DNA from: Cupriavidus oxalaticus
GTDB taxonomy: Bacteria; Pseudomonadota; Gammaproteobacteria; Burkholderiales; Burkholderiaceae
DNA: 64,000 bases
Direction of reading: 5' to 3'
Assembly (NCBI RefSeq): GCF_016894385.1
Contig: NZ_CP069812.1
Location: forward strand, 2,356,001 to 2,420,000
Shown: one piece after another, positions 51,592 through 62,319 of the stretch
Layout: every line of letters starts with the position of its first letter
Position numbering within the stretch: the stretch's first letter is position 1
The notes under the pieces: model-generated
What the model saw: only the letters and a program-made list of their open reading frames with translations
What the model was told of the DNA's origin: nothing
Databases searched by the model: none
Made by a program: the position numbers and the translations under genes

Positions 51592-51918
51592 ATGAGCGAA
51601 CAAATCAAGTATGTGAGCGACGCCTCCTTCGACGCCGACGTCCTCCAGTCCGACAAGCCCGTCCTGCTCGATTTCTGGGCGGAATGGTGCGGCCCCTGCA
51701 AGATGATCGCCCCGATCCTGGACGAAGTCGCCAAGGACTATGGCGACAAGCTGCAGGTCGCCAAGATCAACGTCGATGAAAACCAGCAGGTTCCGGCCAA
51801 GTTCGGCATCCGCGGCATCCCGACGCTGATCCTGTTCAAGAACGGCGCGGTCGCGGCCCAGAAGGTCGGCGCGCTGTCCAAGTCGCAACTGACGGCGTTC
51901 CTCGACGGCAACCTGTAA
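51592..51918 (+). CDS. trxA: Thioredoxin 1
   Basis: TrxA is the general cytosolic dithiol reductant, for example for ribonucleotide reductase and methionine sulfoxide reductase. The 108-residue product has WCGPC at 32-36, the cis-proline segment GIPTLILF and normal family length. AGAGG lies upstream of the ATG. A terminator follows, so it is monocistronic and separated from rho, a conserved trxA-rho order. Confidence 0.98.
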   Translation: MSEQIKYVSDASFDADVLQSDKPVLLDFWAEWCGPCKMIAPILDEVAKDYGDKLQVAKINVDENQQVPAKFGIRGIPTLILFKNGAVAAQKVGALSKSQLTAFLDGNL

Positions 51919-51926
51919 GCTGCGCG

Positions 51927-51954
51927 CCGGAGCGAAACCAACCGCTCCGGTTTT
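51927..51954 (+). terminator. Intrinsic terminator of trxA
   Basis: An 8-bp perfect stem CCGGAGCG/CGCTCCGG (51927-51934 with 51943-51950) with an 8-nt loop is followed by TTTTG. It lies just after the trxA stop. Confidence 0.8.
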
Positions 51955-51983
51955 GTCACGATCCGACGTGCGTGCACCACACC

Positions 51984-52012
51984 CTGGCGCACCGGTCGGA
52001 TTGTGCTAAGAT
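51984..52012 (+). promoter_or_regulatory. Promoter of rho
   Basis: CTGGCG (51984-51989) and the extended -10 TGC-TAAGAT (TAAGAT at 52007-52012) are 17 bases apart. The message would start near 52019, about 80 bases before the rho ATG. Confidence 0.5.
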
Positions 52013-52018
52013 GCCACC

Positions 52019-52098
52019 AACAACTCCCCGAGCGTTCGCTCATTTTTCCCCCTTCTCTTTCAGTCTCGCCCGTCCGGGCAAATCTGTACCCCTCGTCT
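52019..52098 (+). promoter_or_regulatory. Pyrimidine-rich rho leader
   Basis: The leader from about 52035 to the start codon is dominated by C and T with few G residues, the composition Rho itself binds. There is no Shine-Dalgarno sequence before the ATG at 52099. This fits autoregulation by Rho-dependent termination in its own leader, known in E. coli; here it is inferred from composition. Confidence 0.4.
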
Positions 52099-53361
<1,263 letters not shown>

Positions 53362-53405
53362 GCCTCGCTGCGGCGTACCGCTCAAGGACACGCCGCAAGA
53401 CGAAC

Positions 53406-53433
53406 AAAAGGGCGTGCCACGGCACGCCTTTTT
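53406..53433 (+). terminator. Intrinsic terminator of rho
   Basis: A 7-bp perfect stem GGCGTGC/GCACGCC (53411-53417 with 53422-53428) has a CACG loop, is preceded by AAAA and followed by TTTTT. It lies about 50 bases after the rho stop and 20 bases before mtfA. Confidence 0.85.
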
Positions 53434-53452
53434 GTTGTCCGATGGGTTTCCT

Positions 53453-54304
53453 ATGCTCGGCAAACTGACTGCATTCCTGCGCACCCGCTCCAGGGCCCGC
53501 AAGCTGGAGCACTACGCGATCCCCGATGACCTGTGGGAGCGCAGCATCGCTACGCTGCCGTTCGTGCAGCGCTACAGCAGCGAAGACCTGGCCGCGCTGC
53601 GCGAGCTGGCCACGCTGTTCATCGCCGAGAAGGAATACTCGACCGCGCACGAGCTGCCGCTGGCCGACGACATGGTCGTCAGCGTCGCCGTGCAGGCATG
53701 CGTGCCGATCCTGAAGCTTGGGCTGGCGTGGTACCGCGGCTGGCACGGCATCGTGCTGTATCCCGGCGAATTCATCATCCGCCGGACCGTGCAGGACGAG
53801 ATCGGCCTGGTGCACGGCGTGGTCGAGGAAGCCAGCGGCGAAGCCTGGGAACATGGCCCCGTGATCCTGTCCTGGCCGGACGTGCATACGCCGGGCGCCG
53901 GCATCGACAGCGAACACGAGTTGCCGGCCGACACCTACAACGTGGTCATCCACGAGTTCGCCCACAAGCTGGACATGCTCGACGGCGAGCCGGACGGCGT
54001 GCCGCCCTTCTCGCGCGTGCTGCATCCGGATATCGATGCGCAAGCGTGGGCGAAAACCTTCCTCGCCGAATACGACCGCTTTGCAGAGGCCTGGGAGGCA
54101 CGCCACGAGTCGGACTGGGAGCATCCCGAACGGCTGCCCCCGGCGCTGCGCATCATTGACCCCTACGGGAGCGAGGCCCCCAGCGAGTTCTTCGCCGTGA
54201 CGTCGGAAGCATTTTTTGTCGAACCCGGGGGACTGGCCCGCCATTGGCCGGCTGTCTACCAGTCGCTAGCGTCTTTTTACCGCCAGGATCCCGCTGCGAG
54301 GTGA
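53453..54304 (+). CDS. mtfA: MtfA-family zinc metallopeptidase
   Basis: The 283-residue protein has the zinc-binding HEFAH at 167-171 and a downstream glutamate-rich FFAVTSEAFF segment giving the third ligand, as in MtfA (YeeI). In E. coli, MtfA binds the repressor Mlc and affects glucose uptake; that role is unlikely to transfer directly to this organism, so a general peptidase role is safer. It starts 20 bases after the rho terminator at ATG 53453. Confidence 0.9.
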   Translation: MLGKLTAFLRTRSRARKLEHYAIPDDLWERSIATLPFVQRYSSEDLAALRELATLFIAEKEYSTAHELPLADDMVVSVAVQACVPILKLGLAWYRGWHGIVLYPGEFIIRRTVQDEIGLVHGVVEEASGEAWEHGPVILSWPDVHTPGAGIDSEHELPADTYNVVIHEFAHKLDMLDGEPDGVPPFSRVLHPDIDAQAWAKTFLAEYDRFAEAWEARHESDWEHPERLPPALRIIDPYGSEAPSEFFAVTSEAFFVEPGGLARHWPAVYQSLASFYRQDPAAR

Positions 54305-54532
54305 ATAAAATGGGAATAAAAAGGGCATAGCCAGCCACAGGGCAGGCGGTTCGCGGACATGACTTTCCCCTTCCCCAAGTTATTGTTTTTCTGCCATAAT
54401 CCTTGTTTGCCCGTTACCGGCAAGTGGTTCGTTCGTCGACGCGTCGTGTTTTCAGCGGTGGATTCAGCTGCAAAGCGCAGCAGCAAAGCGCGGATCGCAA
54501 CGGACTGGCTACCCAACCAGAAAGGACTCATC

Positions 54533-54793
54533 ATGAAAGAAGGCATTCACCCGAATTACCGCGAAGTCGTGTTCCAGGACATGTCCAGCGACTTCAGCTT
54601 CATCACCCGCTCGACCATCCAGACCAAGGACACGGTCGTGAGGGACGGCAAGGAATACCCGCTGGCCAAGATCGAAGTCTCGTCGGAATCGCACCCGTTC
54701 TACACCGGCACCCAGAAGATCATGGACACGGCCGGCCGCGTCGAGAAGTTCCGCCAGAAGTTCGGCAGCAAGCTGGGCAAGGTCGCGAAGTAA
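54533..54793 (+). CDS. rpmE2: Ribosomal protein L31 type B (zinc-free paralogue)
   Basis: The 86-residue product begins [20 protein letters not shown], typical of type B L31, and contains no cysteine, so it lacks the zinc-binding CxxC of type A. Type B L31 usually replaces the zinc form under zinc limitation. GAAAGGA precedes the ATG. The region before it includes CATAAT (54395-54400), a possible -10, but I see no clear Zur operator. A strong terminator follows. Confidence 0.95.
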   Translation: MKEGIHPNYREVVFQDMSSDFSFITRSTIQTKDTVVRDGKEYPLAKIEVSSESHPFYTGTQKIMDTAGRVEKFRQKFGSKLGKVAK

Positions 54794-54858
54794 TCGCTTT
54801 CGGCGAACCCCGCTTCGCGCGGCCGGCGGACACATGCTCCGGGCCGGCGCGAACCAGC

Positions 54859-54885
54859 AAAGAGGCAGCATCGGCTGCCTCTTTT
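54859..54885 (+). terminator. Intrinsic terminator of rpmE2
   Basis: An 11-bp stem (54859-54869 with 54874-54884) with an ATCG loop is embedded in A-rich and T-rich flanks and followed by TTTTCTTTT. It ends the L31 transcript. Confidence 0.85.
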
Positions 54886-55056
54886 CTTTTGTGCCCGCCG
54901 TTTGCGTGCCATCGGCCGAGCGGCGCCGGCACTGTTGTATCCACCGGAATCCCTCACCCGCGTGAGGCTTCTACGGCATGTCACGGCCCTCGCGGCCGCC
55001 GCATGCGCGATACTGTGGCCTTCGCGCCATTGCGCCACGGCCCGACCTGAGCATCG

Positions 55057-56844
55057 ATGCGTCAAGCCAATACCTCACCCGTCCAGTTGACCGCTGCCGC
55101 GACCGGCGCCCTGCCGCGCGCCCTGCTGCTGGCGATCTGCATCATCTACGGCCTGGTCGGCCTGTTCGGCCGCGATCCGTGGAAGAACGAGGACGCCGCC
55201 GGCTTCGGCGTGATGTGGCAACTGGCCACCGGCGGCCTGCATGACTGGCTGATGCCGAACATCGTCGGCCGGCCGTTCACGGAGGACGGCCCGCTGGTGT
55301 TCTGGATCGGCGCGCTGATGATCCGCGGCTTCGGCGGCTGGCTGGGACCCACCGACGCCGCGCGCCTGGCCACCGCCCTGTTCTTCTTCTCGACCTGCGC
55401 CTGCATCTGGTACAGCACCTACCTGCTGGGCCGGCGCGACGAGGTCCAGCCGTTCGCCTATGCGTTCGGCGGCCAGCCCAATGCGCGCGACTATGGCCGC
55501 ACGCTGGCCGACGGCGCGCTGCTGATCTTCCTGGCCTGCGTCGGCCTGGCCATGCGCGGACACGAGACCACGCCGCAGGTCGGCCAGGTGGCCTTTATCG
55601 CGCTGGCGCTGTACGCGCTGGTGCGCAGCCTCGACAAGCCGCTGATGGGCAGCCTGGTCTATGGCGCCGCGCTCGGCGGCCTGGCGCTGGCCAGCGGCCC
55701 CATCCTGCCGCTGGCGCTGCTGTTCGGCACCGCCGTCTGCGCGCTGGCGTGCAAGCCGCTGCCGTGGCAGCGGCTTGCCGCCATCGGCATCCCGCTGGCG
55801 TTGCTGATCGTCGCGGCCTGGCTGGCCGCGGCGTATTTCGGCGCGGCGGACCGCACCGAGGCCGTCACCTTTATCCGCGAATGGGCGCGCTACGACCGGC
55901 GCAACTATGGTTCGCCGAACATGCAGACGTTCGGCTTCAACATGCGCAACCTGTTCCTGTACACGTGGCCGGTCTGGCCGATCGCGGCATGGGCATGGGT
56001 TGCCTGGGCCGGCATGCGCCGTGCCGCCCACGTGGCGATGCCGCTGGCGCTGCTGCTGCCGGTGGTGGTGCTGCTGTTCCTGCAACGCAGCGGCGGCGAC
56101 GTGCAGTTCATCCTGCTGCTGCCGCCGATGGCGGTGCTGGCGGCCTTCGCGCTGCCCACGCTGGCGCGCGGCGTGATCAACGCGATCGACTGGTTCGCGC
56201 TGCTGTTCTTCACCATCTTCGGCGGCACGGTCTGGTTCATGTGGATCGCCAAGACCACCGGCTGGCCGCCGCGCATCGCGCGCAACGTGTTCCGCCAGCT
56301 GCCCGGCTACCAGCATGAGTTCACGATCACCGCGGTGCTGATCGCGCTGGCAGCCACCATTGCCTGGGTGCTGGTCGTGCGCTGGCGCCTGTCGCGCGCG
56401 CCCAAGCAGATCTGGCGGCCGGTGGTGATCTCGGCCGCCGGCACCACGCTGATGTGGGTGATGGCGATGACGCTGTGGTTGCCGTCGATCAACTACGGCA
56501 AGACCTACCGCGACGTGGCCCAGGCCGCGGCGATGGCGCTGCCGCCGGCATACCGGTGCGTGCAGCCGATCCGCATGGGCGACGCGCAGCTGGCATCGTT
56601 CGCCTACTTCGGCCATATCCGCTTTGGCGGCCCCAGCGACGGCTGCGACGTGCTGCTGCGCCACGATGCGGTGGACTACGGCGAGCCCGGCAATATCTCG
56701 CATTTCGAATGGCGGCTGATCTGGGAAGGCCGCCGTCCCGCGGACCGCGACGAGCGCTTCCGCATGTACCGGCTGGTCGATACCGCGCGCGCCGTGCACC
56801 CGCGCCCTGACCTGCCCCGCCGCCGCCTGCCGCGGCAGCCCTGA
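55057..56844 (+). CDS. ArnT/PMT-like membrane glycosyltransferase
   Basis: The 595-residue membrane protein has about 10-12 helices and the luminal DPWKNEDAAGFG motif at residues 40-51, whose acidic pair is catalytic in GT-C glycosyltransferases of the ArnT/PMT group. A soluble C-terminal domain (residues ~480-595) follows the last helices. Members transfer sugars from polyprenyl carriers to lipid A or proteins; the substrate here is not defined. It is 115 bases upstream of the MATE gene on the same strand, with no other polysaccharide genes around. Confidence 0.85.
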   Translation: MRQANTSPVQLTAAATGALPRALLLAICIIYGLVGLFGRDPWKNEDAAGFGVMWQLATGGLHDWLMPNIVGRPFTEDGPLVFWIGALMIRGFGGWLGPTDAARLATALFFFSTCACIWYSTYLLGRRDEVQPFAYAFGGQPNARDYGRTLADGALLIFLACVGLAMRGHETTPQVGQVAFIALALYALVRSLDKPLMGSLVYGAALGGLALASGPILPLALLFGTAVCALACKPLPWQRLAAIGIPLALLIVAAWLAAAYFGAADRTEAVTFIREWARYDRRNYGSPNMQTFGFNMRNLFLYTWPVWPIAAWAWVAWAGMRRAAHVAMPLALLLPVVVLLFLQRSGGDVQFILLLPPMAVLAAFALPTLARGVINAIDWFALLFFTIFGGTVWFMWIAKTTGWPPRIARNVFRQLPGYQHEFTITAVLIALAATIAWVLVVRWRLSRAPKQIWRPVVISAAGTTLMWVMAMTLWLPSINYGKTYRDVAQAAAMALPPAYRCVQPIRMGDAQLASFAYFGHIRFGGPSDGCDVLLRHDAVDYGEPGNISHFEWRLIWEGRRPADRDERFRMYRLVDTARAVHPRPDLPRRRLPRQP

Positions 56845-56959
56845 TCCACCACCGGGACGAGCCCCGCAGCGCACCGCAGCGCCATCGAACCATTCCGGCC
56901 GCAGGCGGCTGCGGGCATCGTGCCCGGCCTACGCCCCTGATATTGCCCCTGAGGCCTGA

Positions 56960-58315
56960 ATGACCCTGCTCCAAGACCTTCGCCGCATCTTCGGCCTGGC
57001 CGCGCCGGTACTGGCCGGCCAGCTGGCCGTGATCGCCTTCGGCGTCATCGACACCGTGATGGCCGGCCGCGCCTCCGCCACCGACCTCGCCGCCGTCGGC
57101 CTGGGCGGTTCGATCTACATCACCGTCTATATCAGCCTGATGGGCGTGCTGCAGGCACTGGCGCCTGTCGCCGGCCAGCTCTATGGTGCCGGCCGCGTCG
57201 AGGCGATCGGCGCCGAGGTGCGGCAGGCCGCGTGGCTCGGTGCCGCGCTGGCGCTCCCCGGCGTGCTGCTGCTGGCCTTCCCGGCGCCGCTGCTGGCCTT
57301 CGCCAAGGCGCCGCCCGAGCTGGTCGACAAGGCCACGGCTTACCTGCATTTCGGCGCCTTCGGGCTGCCCGCGGCACTCGCCTTCCGTATCTATTCGGCG
57401 CTCAACAACGCGATGTCGCGCCCGATCATGGTCACGATGCTGCAGGTCGGCGGACTGGCGCTGAAGATCCCGCTCAATGCCTGGTTTATCCACGGCGGCC
57501 TGGGTGTGCCCGCCATGGGTGGGCCCGGCTGCGGGCTGGCCTCGACGCTGATCAGCTGGACGTGGTGCATCGCCGGGCTGCTGATCCTGCGCTACAGCGC
57601 CGCCTACCGGCCGCTGCGGATCTTCGCCGCCTGGAGCTGGCCGGCAGCGGCGCCGCTGCGCGCGCTGCTGCGCCTGGGCGTACCAATGGGGCTGACCTAC
57701 CTGATCGAGATCACCTCGTTCACGCTGATGTCGATCTTTATCACGCGGCTGGGCACGGTCACGCTGGCGGGGCACCAGATCATCGCCAACCTGGGCGCCG
57801 TCGCCTACATGCTGCCGCTGTCGCTGGGCATCGCCACCTCGACGCTGGTGGCGCAGCATATCGGCGCACGCGACCTCGCCGGAGCCAGCCGCATTGCCTG
57901 GCGCGGCATCCGCGCGGCCGTGGCTCTGGCCATGCTGACCGGCGTGCTGCTGTGGCTGCTGCGCGAGCCGATCCTGCACGCCTATGCGAGCGACCCCGCC
58001 GTGGTGGCGGCCGCGCTGCCGCTGGTGCTGTTCGTGGCCTTCTACCAGGCGTTCGATGCCGTGCAAGTGCTGACGGCGTTTATCCTGCGCGCCTACAAGA
58101 TCGCGGTGATTCCGACGCTGATCTATGCGGGATCGCTGTGGGGCATCGGGCTGGGCGGCGGCTATGTGCTCGGGTTCGGACTGATCGAAGGCCTGCCGGC
58201 ATTCACGCACGGGGCCAGCGGGTTCTGGCTGGCCAACAGCATAAGCCTCGCCATTGCCGGCGGATTGCTGGTGCGGTATTTCGCGCGGGTAAGCAGCGCC
58301 GACGTGAAGCACTGA
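56960..58315 (+). CDS. MATE-family multidrug/organic cation exporter
   Basis: The 451-residue product has about 12 membrane helices in two halves, each starting with a LAAPVLAGQLAVIAFG-like or LGVPMGLTYLIEITSF segment, and belongs to the NorM branch. These are Na+ or H+ driven exporters of cationic compounds. GAGG lies before the ATG. It follows the glycosyltransferase gene by 115 bases and precedes the minus-strand tRNA cluster, whose terminator lies in the convergent gap. Confidence 0.92.
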   Translation: MTLLQDLRRIFGLAAPVLAGQLAVIAFGVIDTVMAGRASATDLAAVGLGGSIYITVYISLMGVLQALAPVAGQLYGAGRVEAIGAEVRQAAWLGAALALPGVLLLAFPAPLLAFAKAPPELVDKATAYLHFGAFGLPAALAFRIYSALNNAMSRPIMVTMLQVGGLALKIPLNAWFIHGGLGVPAMGGPGCGLASTLISWTWCIAGLLILRYSAAYRPLRIFAAWSWPAAAPLRALLRLGVPMGLTYLIEITSFTLMSIFITRLGTVTLAGHQIIANLGAVAYMLPLSLGIATSTLVAQHIGARDLAGASRIAWRGIRAAVALAMLTGVLLWLLREPILHAYASDPAVVAAALPLVLFVAFYQAFDAVQVLTAFILRAYKIAVIPTLIYAGSLWGIGLGGGYVLGFGLIEGLPAFTHGASGFWLANSISLAIAGGLLVRYFARVSSADVKH

Positions 58316-58393
58316 ACCCTGCGCTAAGCGCCTGCGCTTGCCGCAGGCGCGCCACGCTACCGATGTGGGTGAAAATCCTGGAGCAGAAAAGAA

Positions 58394-58417
58394 AAACGCC
58401 CGCTTGCGCGGGCGTTT
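58394..58417 (-). terminator. Terminator of the first tRNA unit
   Basis: A 10-bp perfect stem (58394-58403 with 58408-58417) with a TTGC loop is followed on the minus strand by a run of TTTTTCTTTT. It lies 4 bases past tRNA-Asp copy 1 and also faces the MATE gene. Confidence 0.85.
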
Positions 58418-58421
58418 AATT

Positions 58422-58498
58422 TGGCGGAGTGGACGGGACTCGAACCCGCGACCCCCGGCGTGACAGGCCGGTATTCTAACCGACTGAACTACCACTCC
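58422..58498 (-). tRNA. tRNA-Asp (GTC), copy 1
   Basis: The 77-nt cloverleaf including encoded CCA has acceptor GGAGTGG/CCACTCC, D-arm with GTTCAGTCGGTTAGAAT, anticodon GTC in CCTGTCACG and TTCGAGT in the T-loop. It is the last gene of the Ala-Glu-Asp unit and identical in sequence to copy 2. Confidence 0.98.
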
Positions 58499-58566
58499 TT
58501 AGTCGGCTGCCACCTCGAGCAACGCTCTTGGCGACGCGCTGGACGTTTGATTACGCCCTGCTATTT

Positions 58567-58642
58567 TGGCGTCCCCTAGGGGATTCGAACCCCTGTACTC
58601 ACCGTGAAAGGGTGATGTCCTAGGCCTCTAGACGAAGGGGAC
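58567..58642 (-). tRNA. tRNA-Glu (TTC), copy 1
   Basis: The 76-nt gene, with encoded CCA, starts GTCCCCTTCGTCTAGAGG, has anticodon TTC in CTTTCAC and the T-loop TTCGAATC. It is 68 bases from tRNA-Asp. Confidence 0.98.
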
Positions 58643-58749
58643 AGAAACTTGTTTTACAACGCGTTTTCTGTCTTGCGCTGGAAAGTCCGAGATTCTAACA
58701 GACTTTTTCGCGCCTGGGAAGCATCTTTTTTTGACGCCTCCCGAATCCT

Positions 58750-58825
<76 letters not shown>

Positions 58826-58892
58826 ATACGGGTAACTGCCTGATACTGCTTTCGCGGCTTTCACAAACTGCTGTGTTTGCAGCGAAGTTAGG

Positions 58893-58922
58893 ATTATATA
58901 TCGATTTCGGCAACGATTGCAA
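58893..58922 (-). promoter_or_regulatory. Promoter of the first tRNA unit
   Basis: On the minus strand TTGCAA (58917-58922) and a perfect TATAAT (58893-58898) are separated by 18 bases. Transcription would start about 60 bases before tRNA-Ala copy 1. Confidence 0.75.
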
Positions 58923-58976
58923 CATTTTTTACTGTTGCCGCGGCGATTATCAACATAATCCCTCACACTAAAAGAA

Positions 58977-59007
58977 AAACCCGCATGGCGATTAACCATG
59001 CGGGTTT
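58977..59007 (-). terminator. Terminator of the second tRNA unit
   Basis: A 12-bp perfect stem (58977-58988 with 58996-59007) with a 7-nt loop is followed on the minus strand by TCTTTTAG. It separates the two tRNA units, so they are transcribed independently. Confidence 0.85.
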
Positions 59008-59012
59008 AGTTT

Positions 59013-59089
59013 TGGCGGAGTGGACGGGACTCGAACCCGCGACCCCCGGCGTGACAGGCCGGTATTCTAACCGACTGAACTACCACTCC
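59013..59089 (-). tRNA. tRNA-Asp (GTC), copy 2
   Basis: This gene is identical to the copy at 58422-58498. It ends the second Ala-Glu-Asp unit and has its own terminator 5 bases on. Confidence 0.98.
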
Positions 59090-59157
59090 TTAGTCGGCCG
59101 CCACCTCGAGCAAAGCTCTTGGCGACGCGCTGGACGTTTGATTACGCCCTGCTATTA

Positions 59158-59233
59158 TGGCGTCCCCTAGGGGATTCGAACCCCTGTACTCACCGTGAAA
59201 GGGTGATGTCCTAGGCCTCTAGACGAAGGGGAC
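59158..59233 (-). tRNA. tRNA-Glu (TTC), copy 2
   Basis: This gene is identical to the copy at 58567-58642. The 68-base spacer to tRNA-Asp differs from that of the first unit at only three positions. Confidence 0.98.
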
Positions 59234-59299
59234 AGAAACTTGTCTTTCAACACGTTCCGTCTGGCGCCACCCGATACTGACTGGATGCCACCTGAATCT

Positions 59300-59375
<76 letters not shown>

Positions 59376-59445
59376 ATGGTACTGCCATTTACTGCAACTT
59401 GCGTTATTTTCGCTTGATTTAACTACCGTTTCAAGCGAAGCCAAG

Positions 59446-59473
59446 ATTATATATGAACCGTTAATCTTTGCAA
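59446..59473 (-). promoter_or_regulatory. Promoter of the second tRNA unit
   Basis: On the minus strand TTGCAA (59468-59473) and TATAAT (59446-59451) are 16 bases apart, closely like the promoter of the other unit. The following GGCTTCGC discriminator region also resembles it. Confidence 0.75.
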
Positions 59474-59647
59474 GCTCCCCTTTTAACTTTTTCGCTTCTC
59501 TCTTTGCTTTCGAAAAGCACCGAAACCGCGAAGATCCTTTCGGATCCGTCAGCCCGCTTGGTCAGGGACCGCGCCGCAGGGAGAACGAGATTATGCGCAA
59601 CTCCGACCCGGAGCGCAAGCCCCAGGCGCGGATTTTTGCGAGATTTT

Positions 59648-61054
59648 TTACGCGGCGGCACCGGCGCCCAGGCGGCGCAGCACCGTGTCGCGGCCGAACA
59701 GTTCAAGCACCGCGTCAATGCTCGGCGTTTGCAGCTGGCCCGCCACCAGCAGGCGCACCGGCATGGCCAGCTTGGGCATCTTCAGGCCGAACTCGGCCAG
59801 CACCGCCTTGAAAGTTGCATTGATGGCCTCGCGCTTCCATTCAGGCAACGCGGCCAGCTGGCTGGACAACGCGGCCAGCGCGGGCCGGATCTCCGGCGTC
59901 AGGTGCTCGGCCTTGAGCGCGGCATCCGCCTGCGGCTCGCCGCGATAGAACAGCAGCGCGGCCTGCGCGACTTCCTTCAGCGTGTTGGCGCGATCCTTCA
60001 CCAGCGCCACCACGCCGACAAGGTCGGCGCCTTCCACCTTGCCGCCGAGCGCCTCAATGAACGGCTGCGTGAGCCCCGCCAGGCGCTGGTTGTCGCCGAC
60101 CTTGATGTAGTGATTGTTCAGCCAGGCCAGCTTTTCCGGGTTGTACTGCGCCGGCGACTTGCCCAGGTGCTCGAGGTCGAACCACTCGATGAACTGCTCG
60201 CGCGAGAAAATTTCGGCATCGCCATGAGCCCAGCCCAGGCGTGCCAGGTAGTTCAGCACGGCTTCGGGCAGGTAGCCCTCGTCGCGGTAGCCGGTCACGG
60301 CCATGGCGCCGTGGCGCTTGCTCATCTTCTCGCCCTGCTCGTTCAGCACGGTCGGCAGGTGCGCGTACACCGGCGCGGTGCCGCCCAGCGCGCGGATGAT
60401 GTTGATCTGGCGCGGGGTGTTGTTGACGTGGTCGTCGCCGCGGATCACGTGCGTGATCTTCATGTCGAGGTCGTCCACCACCACGCAGAAGTTGTACGTG
60501 GGCGTGCCGTCCGGGCGCGCGATCACCAGGTCATCGAGCTCGTCGTTGGAGATCTCGATGCGGCCCTTGACCGCGTCGTCCCACACCACGCTGCCGCCGA
60601 TCGGGTTCCGGAAGCGGATCACCGGATCCACGCCGGCCGGCGGCTCGGGCAGGACCTTGCCCTCTTCCGGGCGCCAGAAGCCGTTGTAGCGCGGCTTCTC
60701 GCCGCGCTCGCGCTGGGCCTCGCGCAGTGCGTCGAGTTCCGCGGTGCTCATGTAGCAGCGGTAGGCCAGGCCGGCATCGACCATCTGCGCCACCACCTCG
60801 CGATAGCGGTCCATGCGCTGCATCTGGTAGAACGGGCCTTCGTCGATGTCCATGTCCAGCCAGGCCATGCTTTCCAGGATCACGTCGACCGCCTCCTGCG
60901 ACGAACGCTCGACGTCGGTGTCTTCGATGCGCAGGATGAAGTCGCCCTTCATGCGGCGGGCGAAGGCCCAGGGATAGAGCGCGGAGCGGATATTGCCGAG
61001 GTGGATGAAGCCGGTCGGGCTCGGCGCAAAGCGGGTGCGGACGCGTTGGGTCAT
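59648..61054 (-). CDS. gltX: Glutamyl-tRNA synthetase
   Basis: This class I synthetase charges tRNA-Glu, whose two genes lie directly downstream. The 468-residue product has [12 protein letters not shown] (HIGH equivalent) near residues 10-21, the KMSKR loop in GEKMSKRHG and a C-terminal all-helical anticodon-binding domain. The ATG at 61054 starts the conserved [15 protein letters not shown]. It has no Shine-Dalgarno sequence, and a terminator-like hairpin lies in its leader, so expression may be attenuated. Confidence 0.97.
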   Translation of the reverse strand: MTQRVRTRFAPSPTGFIHLGNIRSALYPWAFARRMKGDFILRIEDTDVERSSQEAVDVILESMAWLDMDIDEGPFYQMQRMDRYREVVAQMVDAGLAYRCYMSTAELDALREAQRERGEKPRYNGFWRPEEGKVLPEPPAGVDPVIRFRNPIGGSVVWDDAVKGRIEISNDELDDLVIARPDGTPTYNFCVVVDDLDMKITHVIRGDDHVNNTPRQINIIRALGGTAPVYAHLPTVLNEQGEKMSKRHGAMAVTGYRDEGYLPEAVLNYLARLGWAHGDAEIFSREQFIEWFDLEHLGKSPAQYNPEKLAWLNNHYIKVGDNQRLAGLTQPFIEALGGKVEGADLVGVVALVKDRANTLKEVAQAALLFYRGEPQADAALKAEHLTPEIRPALAALSSQLAALPEWKREAINATFKAVLAEFGLKMPKLAMPVRLLVAGQLQTPSIDAVLELFGRDTVLRRLGAGAAA

Positions 61055-61076
61055 GGTCAGGGGCAGAAACAAGAAA

Positions 61077-61102
61077 GCCCGCGCGCAGCGGCGCGCGCAG
61101 GC
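61077..61102 (-). promoter_or_regulatory. Terminator-like hairpin in the gltX leader
   Basis: A roughly 10-bp GC-rich stem with one mismatch (61077-61086 with 61093-61102) is followed on the minus strand by TTTCTTGTTT and then the gltX ATG. It lies between the likely promoter and the gene, as an attenuator would. No gene upstream on this strand needs a terminator here. Confidence 0.45.
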
Positions 61103-61121
61103 TGGTATGTGCAGGCTTTGC

Positions 61122-61127
61122 ATTATA
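61122..61127 (-). promoter_or_regulatory. -10 element of gltX
   Basis: A perfect TATAAT on the minus strand would start transcription near 61115, giving a ~60-base leader. No good -35 is visible at 16-18 bases. Confidence 0.45.
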
Positions 61128-61309
61128 CAAGCACGTTCCGCCGCCCTCCGCGTGGGGCGGGCGTGAGCGGAATCATTTATGCTTGCGCCGGTCTGAGATC
61201 GTGCAGGCCCTCGGGCAAGCCGACGCAAGCCGCGCAAAGCAGCGCCGGCATCACATGCCGCCCCCCCTCCGATACCGGCAGGCCACACCTGATTTACTGA
61301 TCCCGCTTC

Positions 61310-62239
61310 ATGCAACGACGTCATTTCCTCGGCCTCTCCGCGGCCGCCCTGCTGGCGGGCTGCGCCTTCGGCCCGCGCCCTGCGCCGCCGGTGGCAACCG
61401 CCCCCGCCGCCCCGCCCACTCCGCGCCCGGTCAAGATCGGCCTGGCGCTTGGCGGCGGCGCCGCGCGCGGCTTTGCCCATATCGGCGTGATCAAGGCGCT
61501 GGAGGCGCAGGGGATCCATGCCGACCTGGTGACCGGCACCAGCGCCGGCGCGGTCGTGGCCGCGCTGTACGCGAGCGGCCTGGACGGCTTCAGGCTGAAC
61601 AAGCTGGCGCTGACCATGGACGAGGCGTCGATCGCCGACTGGGCCCTGCCCTTCGGCACCCGCTTCGGCGGCTGGCTCAAGGGCGAGGCGCTGCAGAACT
61701 ACGTCAACCGCCAGGTGCAGAACCGGCCGATCGAAGCGATGAAGCTGCCGCTGGGCATCGTCGCCACCGACCTGAAGACCGGCGAAAAGATCCTGTTCCG
61801 CCGCGGCAATACCGGACAGGCCGTGCGTGCATCGAGCAGCGTGCCGGGCGTGTTCCAGCCGGTGTCGATCCAGGGGCATGACTACGTCGACGGGGGCCTG
61901 GTCGAGCCGGTGCCGGTCGACTCGGCGCGCGCCATGGGTGCCGACTTTGTCATCGCGGTAAATATCTCCGCCGACCCGTCGGCACAGAAGAACGCCGGCC
62001 AGAGCGGCGTGCTGCTGCAGACCACCGCGATCATGGGGCAGTCGATCAACAAGATGGCGCTGTCGCGCGCCGACGTGGTGATCCGCCCCGAACTGCCGGA
62101 CATGGGCGGCAGCGACTTCAACGCCCGCAACCGCGCGGTGCTGGCGGGCGAACAGGCGACCGCCGCGGTAATGGCCACGCTGCGGCAGAAGCTGGAGCAG
62201 GCGCGGCTGCAGCCGGCCAGCACGGTGGCGGCGCAATAG
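61310..62239 (+). CDS. Patatin-like phospholipase lipoprotein (RssA-like)
   Basis: The 309-residue product has a lipoprotein signal with acylated Cys18 (LLAGC), a Pro-rich linker and a patatin domain. This has the oxyanion loop GGGAARG, nucleophile Ser78 in GTSAG and the dyad Asp194 in DGG. It resembles RssA/YlbK esterases. As a lipoprotein it should act at the envelope, unlike cytosolic RssA. It is divergent from gltX and convergent with the NlpC/P60 gene. No Shine-Dalgarno sequence is obvious before the ATG. Confidence 0.9.
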   Translation: MQRRHFLGLSAAALLAGCAFGPRPAPPVATAPAAPPTPRPVKIGLALGGGAARGFAHIGVIKALEAQGIHADLVTGTSAGAVVAALYASGLDGFRLNKLALTMDEASIADWALPFGTRFGGWLKGEALQNYVNRQVQNRPIEAMKLPLGIVATDLKTGEKILFRRGNTGQAVRASSSVPGVFQPVSIQGHDYVDGGLVEPVPVDSARAMGADFVIAVNISADPSAQKNAGQSGVLLQTTAIMGQSINKMALSRADVVIRPELPDMGGSDFNARNRAVLAGEQATAAVMATLRQKLEQARLQPASTVAAQ

Positions 62240-62270
62240 CGGCGCATGGCGACGCCGGACGCGGAAAACA

Positions 62271-62294
62271 AAAGGACTGCCGCGGCAGTCCTTT
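62271..62294. terminator. Bidirectional terminator between patatin and NlpC genes
   Basis: A 10-bp perfect stem (62271-62280 with 62285-62294) has a CGCG loop. It is followed by CTTGTT on the plus strand and by TGTTTT on the minus strand, so it can end both convergent transcripts. Confidence 0.85.
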
Positions 62295-62319
62295 CTTGTT
62301 GGTGGCGTTGCTGTGAAGC

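Noticed and set aside
54305..54532. Zur operator upstream of the zinc-free L31 gene
   Set aside because: The region is A/T-rich with a possible -10, but no convincing palindrome of the Zur type was found.
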